A DNA stretch of 64,000 bases, from positions 1 through 64,000 of the forward strand of contig NZ_JAJEPS010000010.1 in the NCBI RefSeq assembly GCF_020686965.1, written 5' to 3'. Position numbers and translations under genes: made by a program. Origin of the DNA: Hominiventricola filiformis. Its GTDB lineage: Bacteria > Bacillota > Clostridia > Lachnospirales > Lachnospiraceae. Under the pieces are notes generated by a model. It was not told the origin of the DNA, ran no database searches, and saw only the letters and a program-made list of their open reading frames with translations. Below, piece after piece: positions 15,952 through 23,761 of the stretch (the stretch's first letter is position 1; the number at the start of each line of letters is the position of its first letter).

Positions 15952-16191
15952 CTAAAACAACCTTTCATGCCGGTTCTGTCTTGGATATGGTTTTTTCTCG
16001 TCAGTCAGTTCAACCAGATAATCCACACTTGTCCCATATATTTCTGACAGTCCCATCAGAATTTCTACCGGTACATGCGTTTTACCCGTCTCATAATCAC
16101 CATATGTCTTCTGGCTGCAGCCAAGCTGTTCTGCCAGTTGTCTCTGTTTTAAGTCACGATCTTCTCTCAGATCTCTTATCCGCCTGTACAC
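15952..16191 (-). CDS. XRE-family transcriptional regulator
   Basis: A small helix-turn-helix protein with the classic pattern RQLAEQLGCSQKTYGDYETG followed by an inter-helix turn and a short tail. The best start is GTG at 16191 (79 residues), preceded by AAGAGGTG. A longer version from 16215 or 16230 is open but has no ribosome site. It probably represses its own promoter and the pentapeptide gene. The 8-bp inverted repeat at 16243-16263, just upstream, is a candidate operator or terminator. Confidence 0.85.
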   Translation of the reverse strand: MYRRIRDLREDRDLKQRQLAEQLGCSQKTYGDYETGKTHVPVEILMGLSEIYGTSVDYLVELTDEKKPYPRQNRHERLF

Positions 16192-16242
16192 GCTCTTACA
16201 CCTCTTACTTAACATAGCGTAAAAGCGCATGGCGAATTGATT

Positions 16243-16270
16243 TTTACCGGGATTTCCGGTAAACTTTTTT
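16243..16270. promoter_or_regulatory. 8-bp inverted repeat between potD and the XRE gene
   Basis: TTTACCGG (16243-16250) and CCGGTAAA (16256-16263) flank GATTT; a T6 run follows on the plus strand. By shape it is a plus-strand terminator, but there is no plus-strand gene upstream. It lies where an XRE operator would be expected. I cannot decide between a terminator and an operator. Confidence 0.4.
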
Positions 16271-17795
16271 AGTTGTAACCTTTCGGCGGTTTTCTGCGGA
16301 AAATATCATCGCCAAACTTCACAAACAGTACCAGAAGTGCTGCTGCAAGCACGATCACTGCAATCGTAATCCACTGTGCTATGCTCAACATGCTTAAATT
16401 AAAGCATCTCACATTGATCCACATCTGATTGATGTTCTTATTACCCTCGTCGTCAAAATACAGCATGACCGCACTCCGGCTGATCTCTTCCTCACTGGGA
16501 TACTGGGCAGAAAGCTGGCGGTGCGCCTGCTCAGCCGGTGCGGTGATGACATAGTCCTCATCACTGTTGTCACCGGAGAAGAAATATCCTACCGGATATT
16601 CGATGGTATCTTCCTCATCTTCTTCCGCACCGTAAGTCCAGTCCAGATAGTCAAAAATTACGCTGCTGTCACCGCCTGCAATGGCAGAAGTGTATCCGAT
16701 ATAGTACATATTGCGGACAGCATTATCCGGTCTTGACAGGAAGTTGATAAATGCCTCAGCAGCCTGTTTCTTTGCTGCATCCTGACCGATGCCGCTCTTT
16801 AACATAACCCACCCGTCAAACCACAGGTTAGTACATTCTTCCGGCACCGCCCAATTCAGATAAAAATCATCCTCCTCTGCCTGATCCAGTGCATAGACAC
16901 CATCTCCGGACCACTGCAGATTGGCAACTACCTTTCCACTGACCATATCTGCTTTACCGCTGTCCGTCTCAAAGGAGTAGACATTGGCACGGATCTCTTT
17001 TAATTTTTCTTCTGCCTCATCAATGGTCTCTTTTCTTGTATCATTCATGATGGCAGAGAGCTGAGCTTCATAATTTGCACTGTTTCTAAAAGAAGGATCC
17101 AGAAGCTGATCCCGGTTCAGAATCGCCAGTGTCGGAAAATAAGCATCACGCACATTGTCCTTAATGGTAACCTGACGGTAGAATTTCGGATTTTCCAGGA
17201 TCGTCCAGGTGGAAGCTTCTTCCTCTGTTACCTCTTCCGGATTGTAGACCATACCGGTAATGCCCCACATATAACCTGCTGCATAATCCACCCATGGTTT
17301 TCCGTCAATCTGATTTTCTTCAAATACGCCGTTGATATAAGGAGATACTCCCTTTACGTAGTAGTTGTTCTCATTTTCCGCATCAAAAAACTCTTTAGAC
17401 AGAGGCTCCAGTTTATTTTCTTTCAGGAGCTTCATGATCATGTAGTCAGAAGGACACACCAGGTCATAGACATTTCCCAGATTCAGCTGGCTGTACAGTT
17501 CCTCGTTGGTTCCAAAAGTGGAATATTCCACTCTCACTTTTTTTCCATAAGTATCCTGATACCATTGTTCAAAATCCTGAATCATGGAATTCTCTCCAAA
17601 GATATCGCCGCTGTCCAGATCGATGACCTCGTCATCCTCCCAGCCGCCTTCGTCGATATATTCCTCCCAGTTGCAGACCCGCAGGACAATGGTGTCATTT
17701 TCCGTCTGACCGCCTGTTGCCTGTACCGGAATGGCGGACACGACAGACGCGCCCATGACTGCTGCCATAGCTGCTGCTGAAATTCTTTTATTCAT
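16269..17795 (-). CDS. potD: spermidine/putrescine ABC transporter substrate-binding protein
   Basis: The 508-residue protein has a signal peptide (residues 1-26), the polyamine-binding fold (start VLRVCNWEEYI, later CPSDYMIMKLL and NLQWSGDGVYAL) and, unusually, a C-terminal membrane helix (about 474-494) followed by a basic tail. It captures polyamines outside the cell for PotABC. Most Gram-positive homologues are N-terminal lipoproteins; here anchoring appears to be C-terminal. The ATG at 17795 has AAGGAGGTG and overlaps the potC end by 8 bases. The frame to 17843 extends into potC and is not used. It is the last gene of potABCD. Confidence 0.93.
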   Translation of the reverse strand: MNKRISAAAMAAVMGASVVSAIPVQATGGQTENDTIVLRVCNWEEYIDEGGWEDDEVIDLDSGDIFGENSMIQDFEQWYQDTYGKKVRVEYSTFGTNEELYSQLNLGNVYDLVCPSDYMIMKLLKENKLEPLSKEFFDAENENNYYVKGVSPYINGVFEENQIDGKPWVDYAAGYMWGITGMVYNPEEVTEEEASTWTILENPKFYRQVTIKDNVRDAYFPTLAILNRDQLLDPSFRNSANYEAQLSAIMNDTRKETIDEAEEKLKEIRANVYSFETDSGKADMVSGKVVANLQWSGDGVYALDQAEEDDFYLNWAVPEECTNLWFDGWVMLKSGIGQDAAKKQAAEAFINFLSRPDNAVRNMYYIGYTSAIAGGDSSVIFDYLDWTYGAEEDEEDTIEYPVGYFFSGDNSDEDYVITAPAEQAHRQLSAQYPSEEEISRSAVMLYFDDEGNKNINQMWINVRCFNLSMLSIAQWITIAVIVLAAALLVLFVKFGDDIFRRKPPKGYN

Positions 17796-18588
17796 TATCC
17801 GCACCTCCTTTTTTCTCACTAAGAAGGTTCCATACCAGCACACCTGCCACGATAATCACAAAAATCAGAGTCGACAGCGCCCAGAGTGCGGTCTTGATCT
17901 CCGTATGGGACCCCTTGGTGGCATTGACCACATAAGTACTGATGGTATCAAAGGTGGCCGGTTTCGTATAAGTCGTAATAAAATAATCATCCAGTGACAG
18001 AGTCACGGACAGCATAAAACCGGATACAATGCCCGGAATCAACTGGGGAATAACTACCTTCCGCAATGCCACACTGGCATTTGCTCCCAGGTCCAGCGCT
18101 GCCTCATAAATGCTGTTATCCATCTGTTTTAATTTTGGCAGAACAGACAGATACACAAAGGGCGCTTCCAGTACCACATGCCCCACGATCAACGGGAAAA
18201 AGGAATCCTTGCTGAGTCCCAGAACTACAATGAGCAGGACACAGATAGAAAATCCGGTTACCACTTCCGCATTCACTACCGGAACCTGATTGACAAAATC
18301 AATGGCTCCTCTGGTTCCTTTTTTACTGTAAAAGGCTCCGATGGCTCCGATGGTTCCCAGAATCGTCGCAATGCAGGCAGACCCAATAGCCAGCGCAAAG
18401 GTGCCGCCAATCATTCCCAGCAGCTCGCCTGTCGTAAACAGGGTTTTATAATTCTGCAGAGAAAAATTTCCATGGGTTCCGATGGTTGCCGTATCCGTAA
18501 AGCTGTATACAGCCAGAATCATTACCGGAAGATACATAAATAATAATACAATGCCAAGCCAGGCAGATCTCATCGTCTTTTTTATCAT
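17788..18588 (-). CDS. potC: spermidine/putrescine ABC transporter permease PotC
   Basis: The 266-residue inner-membrane protein has six predicted helices and the EAA loop (EAALDLGANASVALRKV) that docks with the PotA ATPase. It overlaps potB by 4 bases (ATGA) and potD by 8 bases, so translation is coupled. The length is usual for PotC. Confidence 0.93.
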   Translation of the reverse strand: MIKKTMRSAWLGIVLLFMYLPVMILAVYSFTDTATIGTHGNFSLQNYKTLFTTGELLGMIGGTFALAIGSACIATILGTIGAIGAFYSKKGTRGAIDFVNQVPVVNAEVVTGFSICVLLIVVLGLSKDSFFPLIVGHVVLEAPFVYLSVLPKLKQMDNSIYEAALDLGANASVALRKVVIPQLIPGIVSGFMLSVTLSLDDYFITTYTKPATFDTISTYVVNATKGSHTEIKTALWALSTLIFVIIVAGVLVWNLLSEKKGGADNE

Positions 18589-19376
18589 AAGATTGTCCCC
18601 CGTCCTGTCTCCTCTTCACTGAAGCCATTGGTTGCCCAGGTCACAAGGAAGATAATTGCCAGCAGCACGATAGATATCATGGAACCACTGTGCCAGTCAT
18701 AGGCATTAAAGTAACTTCCGATCAGACTTCCCATGATGTAAGTGCTGTTATAGAGCATATCCAGAATGACATAGTTCGTCATGGAGGGCAGGAATACCAT
18801 GGTTACACCGCTGATCAGTCCCGGTACACTTAAAGGAAGTGTTACCTTCAGGAAAGTCCGCACCGGATCTGCTCCCAGGTCAGCCGCTGCCTCCAGGAAG
18901 GAATTATCCAGCTTTCCAAGGGTTGTATAAAGGGGCAGAATCATAAAAGGCAGGAAATCATAGGTCATACCGATCACCGTGTTGAGGAACGGATGATAGG
19001 CCAGATTGCCTTCTATCATGGTCAGCACTTCTTTTAAAGCTACCACACGAAGCGTAAAGTTAATCCACATGGGTGCAATAAAGAGCACCAGCAGAACATT
19101 TTTTTTCTTAATATCACTCCGCGCCAGAATATAGGCCACCGGATAAGCCACCAGCGTGCAGCATACTGTGACGGTTACCGCTACCACCAGACTGTAGCAC
19201 AAGGTTCCGATGGTATTTTCATCGGTAAAGAAATTGATGAAATTACCGGCAGTAAACTGTCCGGAGCCGTTAGTAAATGCATAGTAGAGTACCACCAGAA
19301 GCGGAGCAACAACAAAGCAGATCAAAAATACCGCATAGGGGATACCCAGCTGTTTTCTTGAAAAACGCAGGTTCAT
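18585..19376 (-). CDS. potB: spermidine/putrescine ABC transporter permease PotB
   Basis: The 263-residue permease has six helices and the EAA motif (EAAADLGADPVRTF). It forms the channel with PotC. The start at 19376 lies 14 bases after the potA stop. Confidence 0.93.
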   Translation of the reverse strand: MNLRFSRKQLGIPYAVFLICFVVAPLLVVLYYAFTNGSGQFTAGNFINFFTDENTIGTLCYSLVVAVTVTVCCTLVAYPVAYILARSDIKKKNVLLVLFIAPMWINFTLRVVALKEVLTMIEGNLAYHPFLNTVIGMTYDFLPFMILPLYTTLGKLDNSFLEAAADLGADPVRTFLKVTLPLSVPGLISGVTMVFLPSMTNYVILDMLYNSTYIMGSLIGSYFNAYDWHSGSMISIVLLAIIFLVTWATNGFSEEETGRGTIL

Positions 19377-19390
19377 TCTTCGGTCTCCTT

Positions 19391-20890
19391 TCAGTTTTCT
19401 CCCAACAGGGACATCTCAATGCTCTCCTTCGGAATGATAAGACGTACATAGTCGTTCTCATTCCACAGATATTCGTCATGAAGATGGAAGTCATAATCGT
19501 CCTTCGTTCTGACCACGTAATGGTAATGGTCACCTTTGTAAATAAGAGAAATGATATGACCGCAGACCCCATCTCCATTTTCTGTATCGTCGCTCATGTC
19601 GATGGATTCTACCGGAACCTTGACTTTGACCTTCACGCCTGCAGTCTCGATCTCCTGCCCCTCTGCATCCACCAGGACGCCGTCTCCATTGAAGGAAGAT
19701 CCCGCATACAGCTGCGTCACATCACAGGCATACTCGCCTCCTGCAAATTCCACAGTATAATGTTTCGTCAGCTCGCCCTCGAAAATATTCTGGTTGGTAT
19801 CGGCCAGAATTACATGGATGCCGTCCGGCTCCAGACACATACCAATGGTATCGCCCTCTTTTGCACTTCTGGTACTCTGGATCACAACCTCGTTATCTCC
19901 TGACTCCACGATAATCTCATAGTGCATACCCTTGAAAATCACGGACTGTACCACACCCGTAATCGTACCGTCTTCCGGTGCCGTCATGATCACATCCTCC
20001 GGGCGCACGATGACATCGACTTTTGCTCCCACCGGAAGATCATCAAGACATGCAAACTTCGCACCACAGAAATCCACTTCGCGGATACCGCACATATGAC
20101 CGGTGTAAATGTTGCTCTCACCGATAAAGTCCGCAACAAATACTGTATGCGGCTCATTATAAATCTCCTCCGGCGTACCGATCTGCTGAATCTTACCGTC
20201 AGACATAACAACAACCTTATCAGACATGGTCAGGGCTTCTTCCTGGTCATGGGTAACGTAGATGAAGGTGATACCCAGCTCTTTGTGCATGGCCATCAGC
20301 TCCAGCTGCATCTCTTTCCGCATCTTTAAATCCAGCGCCCCCAGCGGCTCATCAAGAAGCAGAATCTCCGGCTCATTGACAATGGCTCTGGCGATGGCAA
20401 TACGCTGCTGCTGACCGCCGGACAGGGTGGAAATACTTCTCTTCTCAAAGCCTTCCAGGTCTACAATTTCCAGCGCACGGCTTACTTTGGCACGGATCTC
20501 CTCCTTCGTCAGTTTTTCCTGACGGGTGACGGTCTCTCCTGCCGCATTTTTATAAGTTACATTTTTTGTTTTCAGCTTCAGGCCGAAAGCAATGTTATCA
20601 AAAATATTCAGATGCGGAAATAACGCATATCTCTGAAATACCGTATTAATCGGTCGCTTATTAGGAGGAAGTTTACTGATGTCCTCCCCATTTAACAAAA
20701 TCTGTCCTTCTGTTGGGATGTCAAATCCGGCTATCATACGCAAAGTCGTGGTCTTGCCACAGCCTGACGGCCCCAGGAACGTCACAAATTCTCCTTTTTT
20801 AACCTGGAGATCAAAATCCTTCACCGCTTCAAAATTATCCTCGAAGCGCTTTTTAATTCCTTTCAGTTCAATAATATGTTCAACTGACAT
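19391..20890 (-). CDS. potA: spermidine/putrescine ABC transporter ATPase PotA
   Basis: The 499-residue ATPase has Walker A GPSGCGKT (40-47), Q-loop FQRYALFPH, signature LSGGQQQR and Walker B LLLDEP. A long C-terminal part with two TOBE-like regulatory segments makes it longer than the usual ~370 residues. The start is the ATG at 20890 (MSVEHIIEL) after AAAGGAG; the open frame to 21028 crosses the leader hairpin and is not coding. It energises polyamine uptake with PotBCD. It is the first gene of the operon, behind a 140-nt structured leader. Confidence 0.93.
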   Translation of the reverse strand: MSVEHIIELKGIKKRFEDNFEAVKDFDLQVKKGEFVTFLGPSGCGKTTTLRMIAGFDIPTEGQILLNGEDISKLPPNKRPINTVFQRYALFPHLNIFDNIAFGLKLKTKNVTYKNAAGETVTRQEKLTKEEIRAKVSRALEIVDLEGFEKRSISTLSGGQQQRIAIARAIVNEPEILLLDEPLGALDLKMRKEMQLELMAMHKELGITFIYVTHDQEEALTMSDKVVVMSDGKIQQIGTPEEIYNEPHTVFVADFIGESNIYTGHMCGIREVDFCGAKFACLDDLPVGAKVDVIVRPEDVIMTAPEDGTITGVVQSVIFKGMHYEIIVESGDNEVVIQSTRSAKEGDTIGMCLEPDGIHVILADTNQNIFEGELTKHYTVEFAGGEYACDVTQLYAGSSFNGDGVLVDAEGQEIETAGVKVKVKVPVESIDMSDDTENGDGVCGHIISLIYKGDHYHYVVRTKDDYDFHLHDEYLWNENDYVRLIIPKESIEMSLLGEN

Positions 20891-20941
20891 GGTACGGCTC
20901 CCAGCTCCTTTCCTTCGTGAAAAATGAATTACAGATTTGTA

Positions 20942-21019
20942 CACAGGAACGCATAAAAATAAGGCAGTAATGTCAAGATGCCTTTCGTTTCTTGACGTCA
21001 CTGCCTTTCGTTCCTGTGC
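20942..21019 (-). promoter_or_regulatory. long leader hairpin before potA
   Basis: Nested arms pair across the leader. The outer pair is CACAGGAACG with CGTTCCTGTG. The inner pair is AAGGCAGT-ACGTCAAGA with TCTTGAC-T-ACTGCCTT. After the inner stem the minus strand reads ATTTTTATG, so the inner stem could act as an attenuator. It lies wholly within the predicted potA 5' UTR. Confidence 0.65.
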
Positions 21020-21036
21020 CAATATCACTATGTAGA

Positions 21037-21065
21037 ATAGTATTCGATATTGATAAAAATGTCAA
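21037..21065 (-). promoter_or_regulatory. promoter of potABCD
   Basis: TTGACA (21065-21060) and TACTAT (21042-21037) are 17 nt apart on the minus strand; start near 21030. Confidence 0.75.
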
Positions 21066-21097
21066 CAATTTTATTCGTAAAATCCATCTGTATGAAT

Positions 21098-21230
21098 AAA
21101 AATCCGCCTGCCATGGTGTTCCACAGCAGACGGACCTTCAAAGGGGAGGATAAGTATTCAATTTATCTTCCGTACACTTACAGTATACCCTGCAATCTCT
21201 TTCTTATACGTAAATCCTCCCGATTTTTTT
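21098..21230 (+). ncRNA. structured intergenic element, candidate small RNA
   Basis: Two stems fill this gap: CCGCCTGC/GCAGACGG (21104-21133) and a long-range GGGGAGGAT...ATCCTCCC (about 21142-21220). The second is followed on the plus strand by GATTTTTTT. On the minus strand the first stem is followed by ATTTTTATTC. The neighbouring genes have their own promoters outside it. It does not match 6S, SRP, tmRNA, RNase P or any riboswitch I know. Its strand is uncertain. Confidence 0.4.
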
Positions 21231-21242
21231 GTGCAAAAAGAC

Positions 21243-21271
21243 TTGTTATGTAGTTTTAAATACTATATAAT
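21243..21271 (+). promoter_or_regulatory. promoter of the DUF1836 gene
   Basis: TTGTTA (21243-21248), 17 nt, TATAAT (21266-21271). Start near 21278, so the leader is only about 15 nt. Confidence 0.8.
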
Positions 21272-21292
21272 AGACAGACGAGGTGATTACTT

Positions 21293-21907
21293 ATGACAAT
21301 TAACCAGCAGGACATCCTTAACAGTATTCTGGAAAGCCTTGACCGGATTGATTACATCAAGCCAAAGGAGATTCCGAACATTGATCTCTATATGGATCAG
21401 GTGACGACGTTTATGGAAGAGCATTTAAACGCCTCCAAGCGTTATCCGGAGGACAAGATCCTCACTAAAACCATGATCAACAATTATGCAAAGAACCGTC
21501 TTCTTCCCTCCCCGGAGAAGAAGAAATATTCCAAAGAGCACATGCTGCTCCTGATTTATATTTACTATTACAAGTCCATTCTCTCTATCGGCGATATCCA
21601 GAGTCTGCTGGAACCGTTGACCGACCGCTATTTTCACAATGAGGGCGAATTCAACATGCAGTCCATCTATGAGGAAGTATTCAGTCTGGAAAAGAGCCAG
21701 GTGGAAAAGATGAAGCAGGATGTGATCGACAAATACCACATTGCTTCCGATATTTTCCCTGATGCAGCTGAGGAAGACCGGCAGTTCCTTCAGACCTTCT
21801 CCTTTATCTGCCTATTAAGCTTTGATGTCTATGTCAAAAAACAGGTGATTGAAAAACTGATCGACGGCCTTTCGAAAAAGGAACCGGCAAAAAAACGCAA
21901 AGACTGA
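21293..21907 (+). CDS. DUF1836 domain protein
   Basis: The 204-residue soluble, mostly helical protein matches the DUF1836 family of Clostridia. Its N-terminal region, with the INNYAKNRLLP segment, resembles a MerR-like winged helix, so a DNA-binding role is plausible. GAGGTG precedes the ATG. The gene converges on yerC and shares a bidirectional terminator with it. No target is known. Confidence 0.85.
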   Translation: MTINQQDILNSILESLDRIDYIKPKEIPNIDLYMDQVTTFMEEHLNASKRYPEDKILTKTMINNYAKNRLLPSPEKKKYSKEHMLLLIYIYYYKSILSIGDIQSLLEPLTDRYFHNEGEFNMQSIYEEVFSLEKSQVEKMKQDVIDKYHIASDIFPDAAEEDRQFLQTFSFICLLSFDVYVKKQVIEKLIDGLSKKEPAKKRKD

Positions 21908-21916
21908 TACATGTAA

Positions 21917-21956
21917 AATCTCCGGCAAAGCCAAATGCCCTGCCGGAGATTCTTTT
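21917..21956. terminator. bidirectional terminator between DUF1836 and YerC genes
   Basis: AATCTCCGGCA (21917-21927) and TGCCGGAGATT (21941-21951), followed by CTTTTGTTT on the plus strand and preceded by TAAAA (TTTTA on the minus strand). Confidence 0.85.
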
Positions 21957-21961
21957 GTTTC

Positions 21962-22270
21962 TTATTTGTTTTCCTGATCTTCCTGCTCCATCCGTCGGAA
22001 TACCATGTCATATCCGTCGTTACCATAATTCAGGGACCGGTTCACGCGGCTGATAGTCGCTGTAGATGCGCCTGTCTGCTCTGCGATCTCGAGATACGTC
22101 CGCTTCTCTCTGAGAAGCTTGGCTACTTCAAACCGCTGGGACAATGACTGGATCTCATTGATCGTACATACGTCCTCAAAAAATGTATAGCACTCTTCCA
22201 GACTGTTCAGATTCAGTATGGCACGAAACAAACCGTCTGTCGCTTCATTTCTGATCTTCTTGTTCATCAT
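21962..22270 (-). CDS. YerC/YecD-type TrpR-related regulator
   Basis: The 102-residue protein is of the TrpR-superfamily YerC type, with helix-turn-helix LEIAEQTGASTATISRVNR. Homologues are DNA-binding proteins with poorly known targets. An RxxEVAKLL segment precedes the HTH as in the family. It has its own AT-rich upstream region after the PHP gene. Confidence 0.88.
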   Translation of the reverse strand: MMNKKIRNEATDGLFRAILNLNSLEECYTFFEDVCTINEIQSLSQRFEVAKLLREKRTYLEIAEQTGASTATISRVNRSLNYGNDGYDMVFRRMEQEDQENK

Positions 22271-22354
22271 GCATTTCCCCTGTTCTACATCATGATTTTC
22301 TAAAACCCTTATGCTTTATAATTTTAACACAGTAAAACTATAAAGTCCAGTCTT

Positions 22355-23071
22355 CTACAGGTACTTATTGATAAACTTGAATAAACGCTCTTTCTGCGTA
22401 TTAACCACCAGTTCTTCCGGAAAATCTGTCTCCACCAGAAGCTCCATGGCACGTCCGTGATCCAGAATATCATCCATCCAGTGAGCGTCACTTCCCATGA
22501 TGATGGATACGCCGTACTGCTTGCAGAGCCGGAGCACGGTCAGGTCATTTTCCCTGGCATTCTGACGGAAACAGCGGGGATTCAGAGAGTTATTATTAAT
22601 CTCCAGCAATGTATGAGTTTCTTTTGCTGCCTGCACCACTGCCTCATAATCCAGCGGATAACGTCCGTCATCCGGATGGCCGATGATATTAATATGTGGA
22701 TTTTTCATAGCCTGAATCAGACATTCCGTATTCCACTCCCGGCTGCCAGGTTTGATGCAGGGTGTATGAAGGCTCGCGATCGCCACATCCATTCTTCCCA
22801 GATTGGGCTCTTCCAGATCTACTGTTCCCTTTTCATCCAGAATATTTAGTTCCACGCCGAGCAGCAGCTCCAGATCTCCGTGCTTACGCGGCACCACTTT
22901 CAGATTATGAAAGTAAAACTCACCGCATGTTCCCGGCATTTTCGGCGCATGCTCCGTAATTCCATACACTTCCAGTTCCTTCTCCTGCGCTGCATGGATC
23001 ATTTCCATCATGCTGTTATATGCATGGCCGCTGGCAACTGTATGGGTGTGCACATCCAGTATATCTCTCAT
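22355..23071 (-). CDS. PHP-domain phosphatase (YcdX-like)
   Basis: The 238-residue protein starts with the PHP metal motif HTHTVASGH and has further metal ligands in ITEHAP, GVELNI, IASLHTP, IIGHPDD and GSDAHW. This is the three-zinc site of YcdX-type phosphoesterases. The natural substrate is not known. It is transcribed with or after the HAD gene. Confidence 0.88.
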   Translation of the reverse strand: MRDILDVHTHTVASGHAYNSMMEMIHAAQEKELEVYGITEHAPKMPGTCGEFYFHNLKVVPRKHGDLELLLGVELNILDEKGTVDLEEPNLGRMDVAIASLHTPCIKPGSREWNTECLIQAMKNPHINIIGHPDDGRYPLDYEAVVQAAKETHTLLEINNNSLNPRCFRQNARENDLTVLRLCKQYGVSIIMGSDAHWMDDILDHGRAMELLVETDFPEELVVNTQKERLFKFINKYL

Positions 23072-23148
23072 CTTCCGTTTGTCCTTTCGTCATCTTCATT
23101 GGATAAGACAAGGAGCAGAAAAGTCTCCCCTCCTGCTCCCTTTTATTA

Positions 23149-23754
23149 TCAGTTTGTCTTCAACAGCTCATCCAGATCCTGCATGGCCTGCTCCTGTGTT
23201 TTAACGAGAATTCCCTGCATGCCTGCACGCAGTGCCCCGTCAATATTGGCTTTTGTATCATCCAGAAATACACATTCTTCCGGCTGCAGGTCATAACGTT
23301 CCATCAGTGTCTGATAGATTGCCAGATCCGGTTTAATCAGCTGCACTTCATAGGACATAATTCCGCCATCCATCAGCTTCATAAAAGTAAGCTCTTTTTC
23401 CGTATCTTTTCGGACATGGCTGCTGTAATTAGACAGATAGTATACATGATATCCTCTGTCTTTTAAACTCTGCACCCAGCTGTCGGACTTTGGAAATTTC
23501 CGCACAATCGTGGACAGATCTGAAAATACGAGACGAATCTCCTGTTCCAGATCCGGTGCCTCCTTGATAAAGGACTGCAGCAGTTTTTCCCTGCTCCACA
23601 CACCGCGGTCCAGTTCGTTCCAGGTAGGATTCAGCATCATGGCTTTTCCGATGCGCTCTGCCTTTTCTCCGGTAAATCCGAAACGGGCAAGGTGTTCCCG
23701 CCAGCTGAACTCTGCCAGCACATTTCCGATGTCAAATACAATATTTCTGATCAT
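23149..23754 (-). CDS. HAD-family hydrolase (YihX-like)
   Basis: The 201-residue protein carries HAD motif I FDIGNVL, motif II YLSNYSS, Lys in LIKPD and motif IV FLDDTKAN. It is similar to small sugar-phosphate phosphatases of the YihX group. It starts 7 bases after purA and is probably co-transcribed with it. Confidence 0.87.
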   Translation of the reverse strand: MIRNIVFDIGNVLAEFSWREHLARFGFTGEKAERIGKAMMLNPTWNELDRGVWSREKLLQSFIKEAPDLEQEIRLVFSDLSTIVRKFPKSDSWVQSLKDRGYHVYYLSNYSSHVRKDTEKELTFMKLMDGGIMSYEVQLIKPDLAIYQTLMERYDLQPEECVFLDDTKANIDGALRAGMQGILVKTQEQAMQDLDELLKTN

Positions 23755-23761
23755 GATTTTC

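Noticed and set aside
21098..21230. 6S RNA, SRP RNA or a known riboswitch
   Set aside because: None of the conserved cores of these RNAs is visible; kept only as an unassigned structured element.
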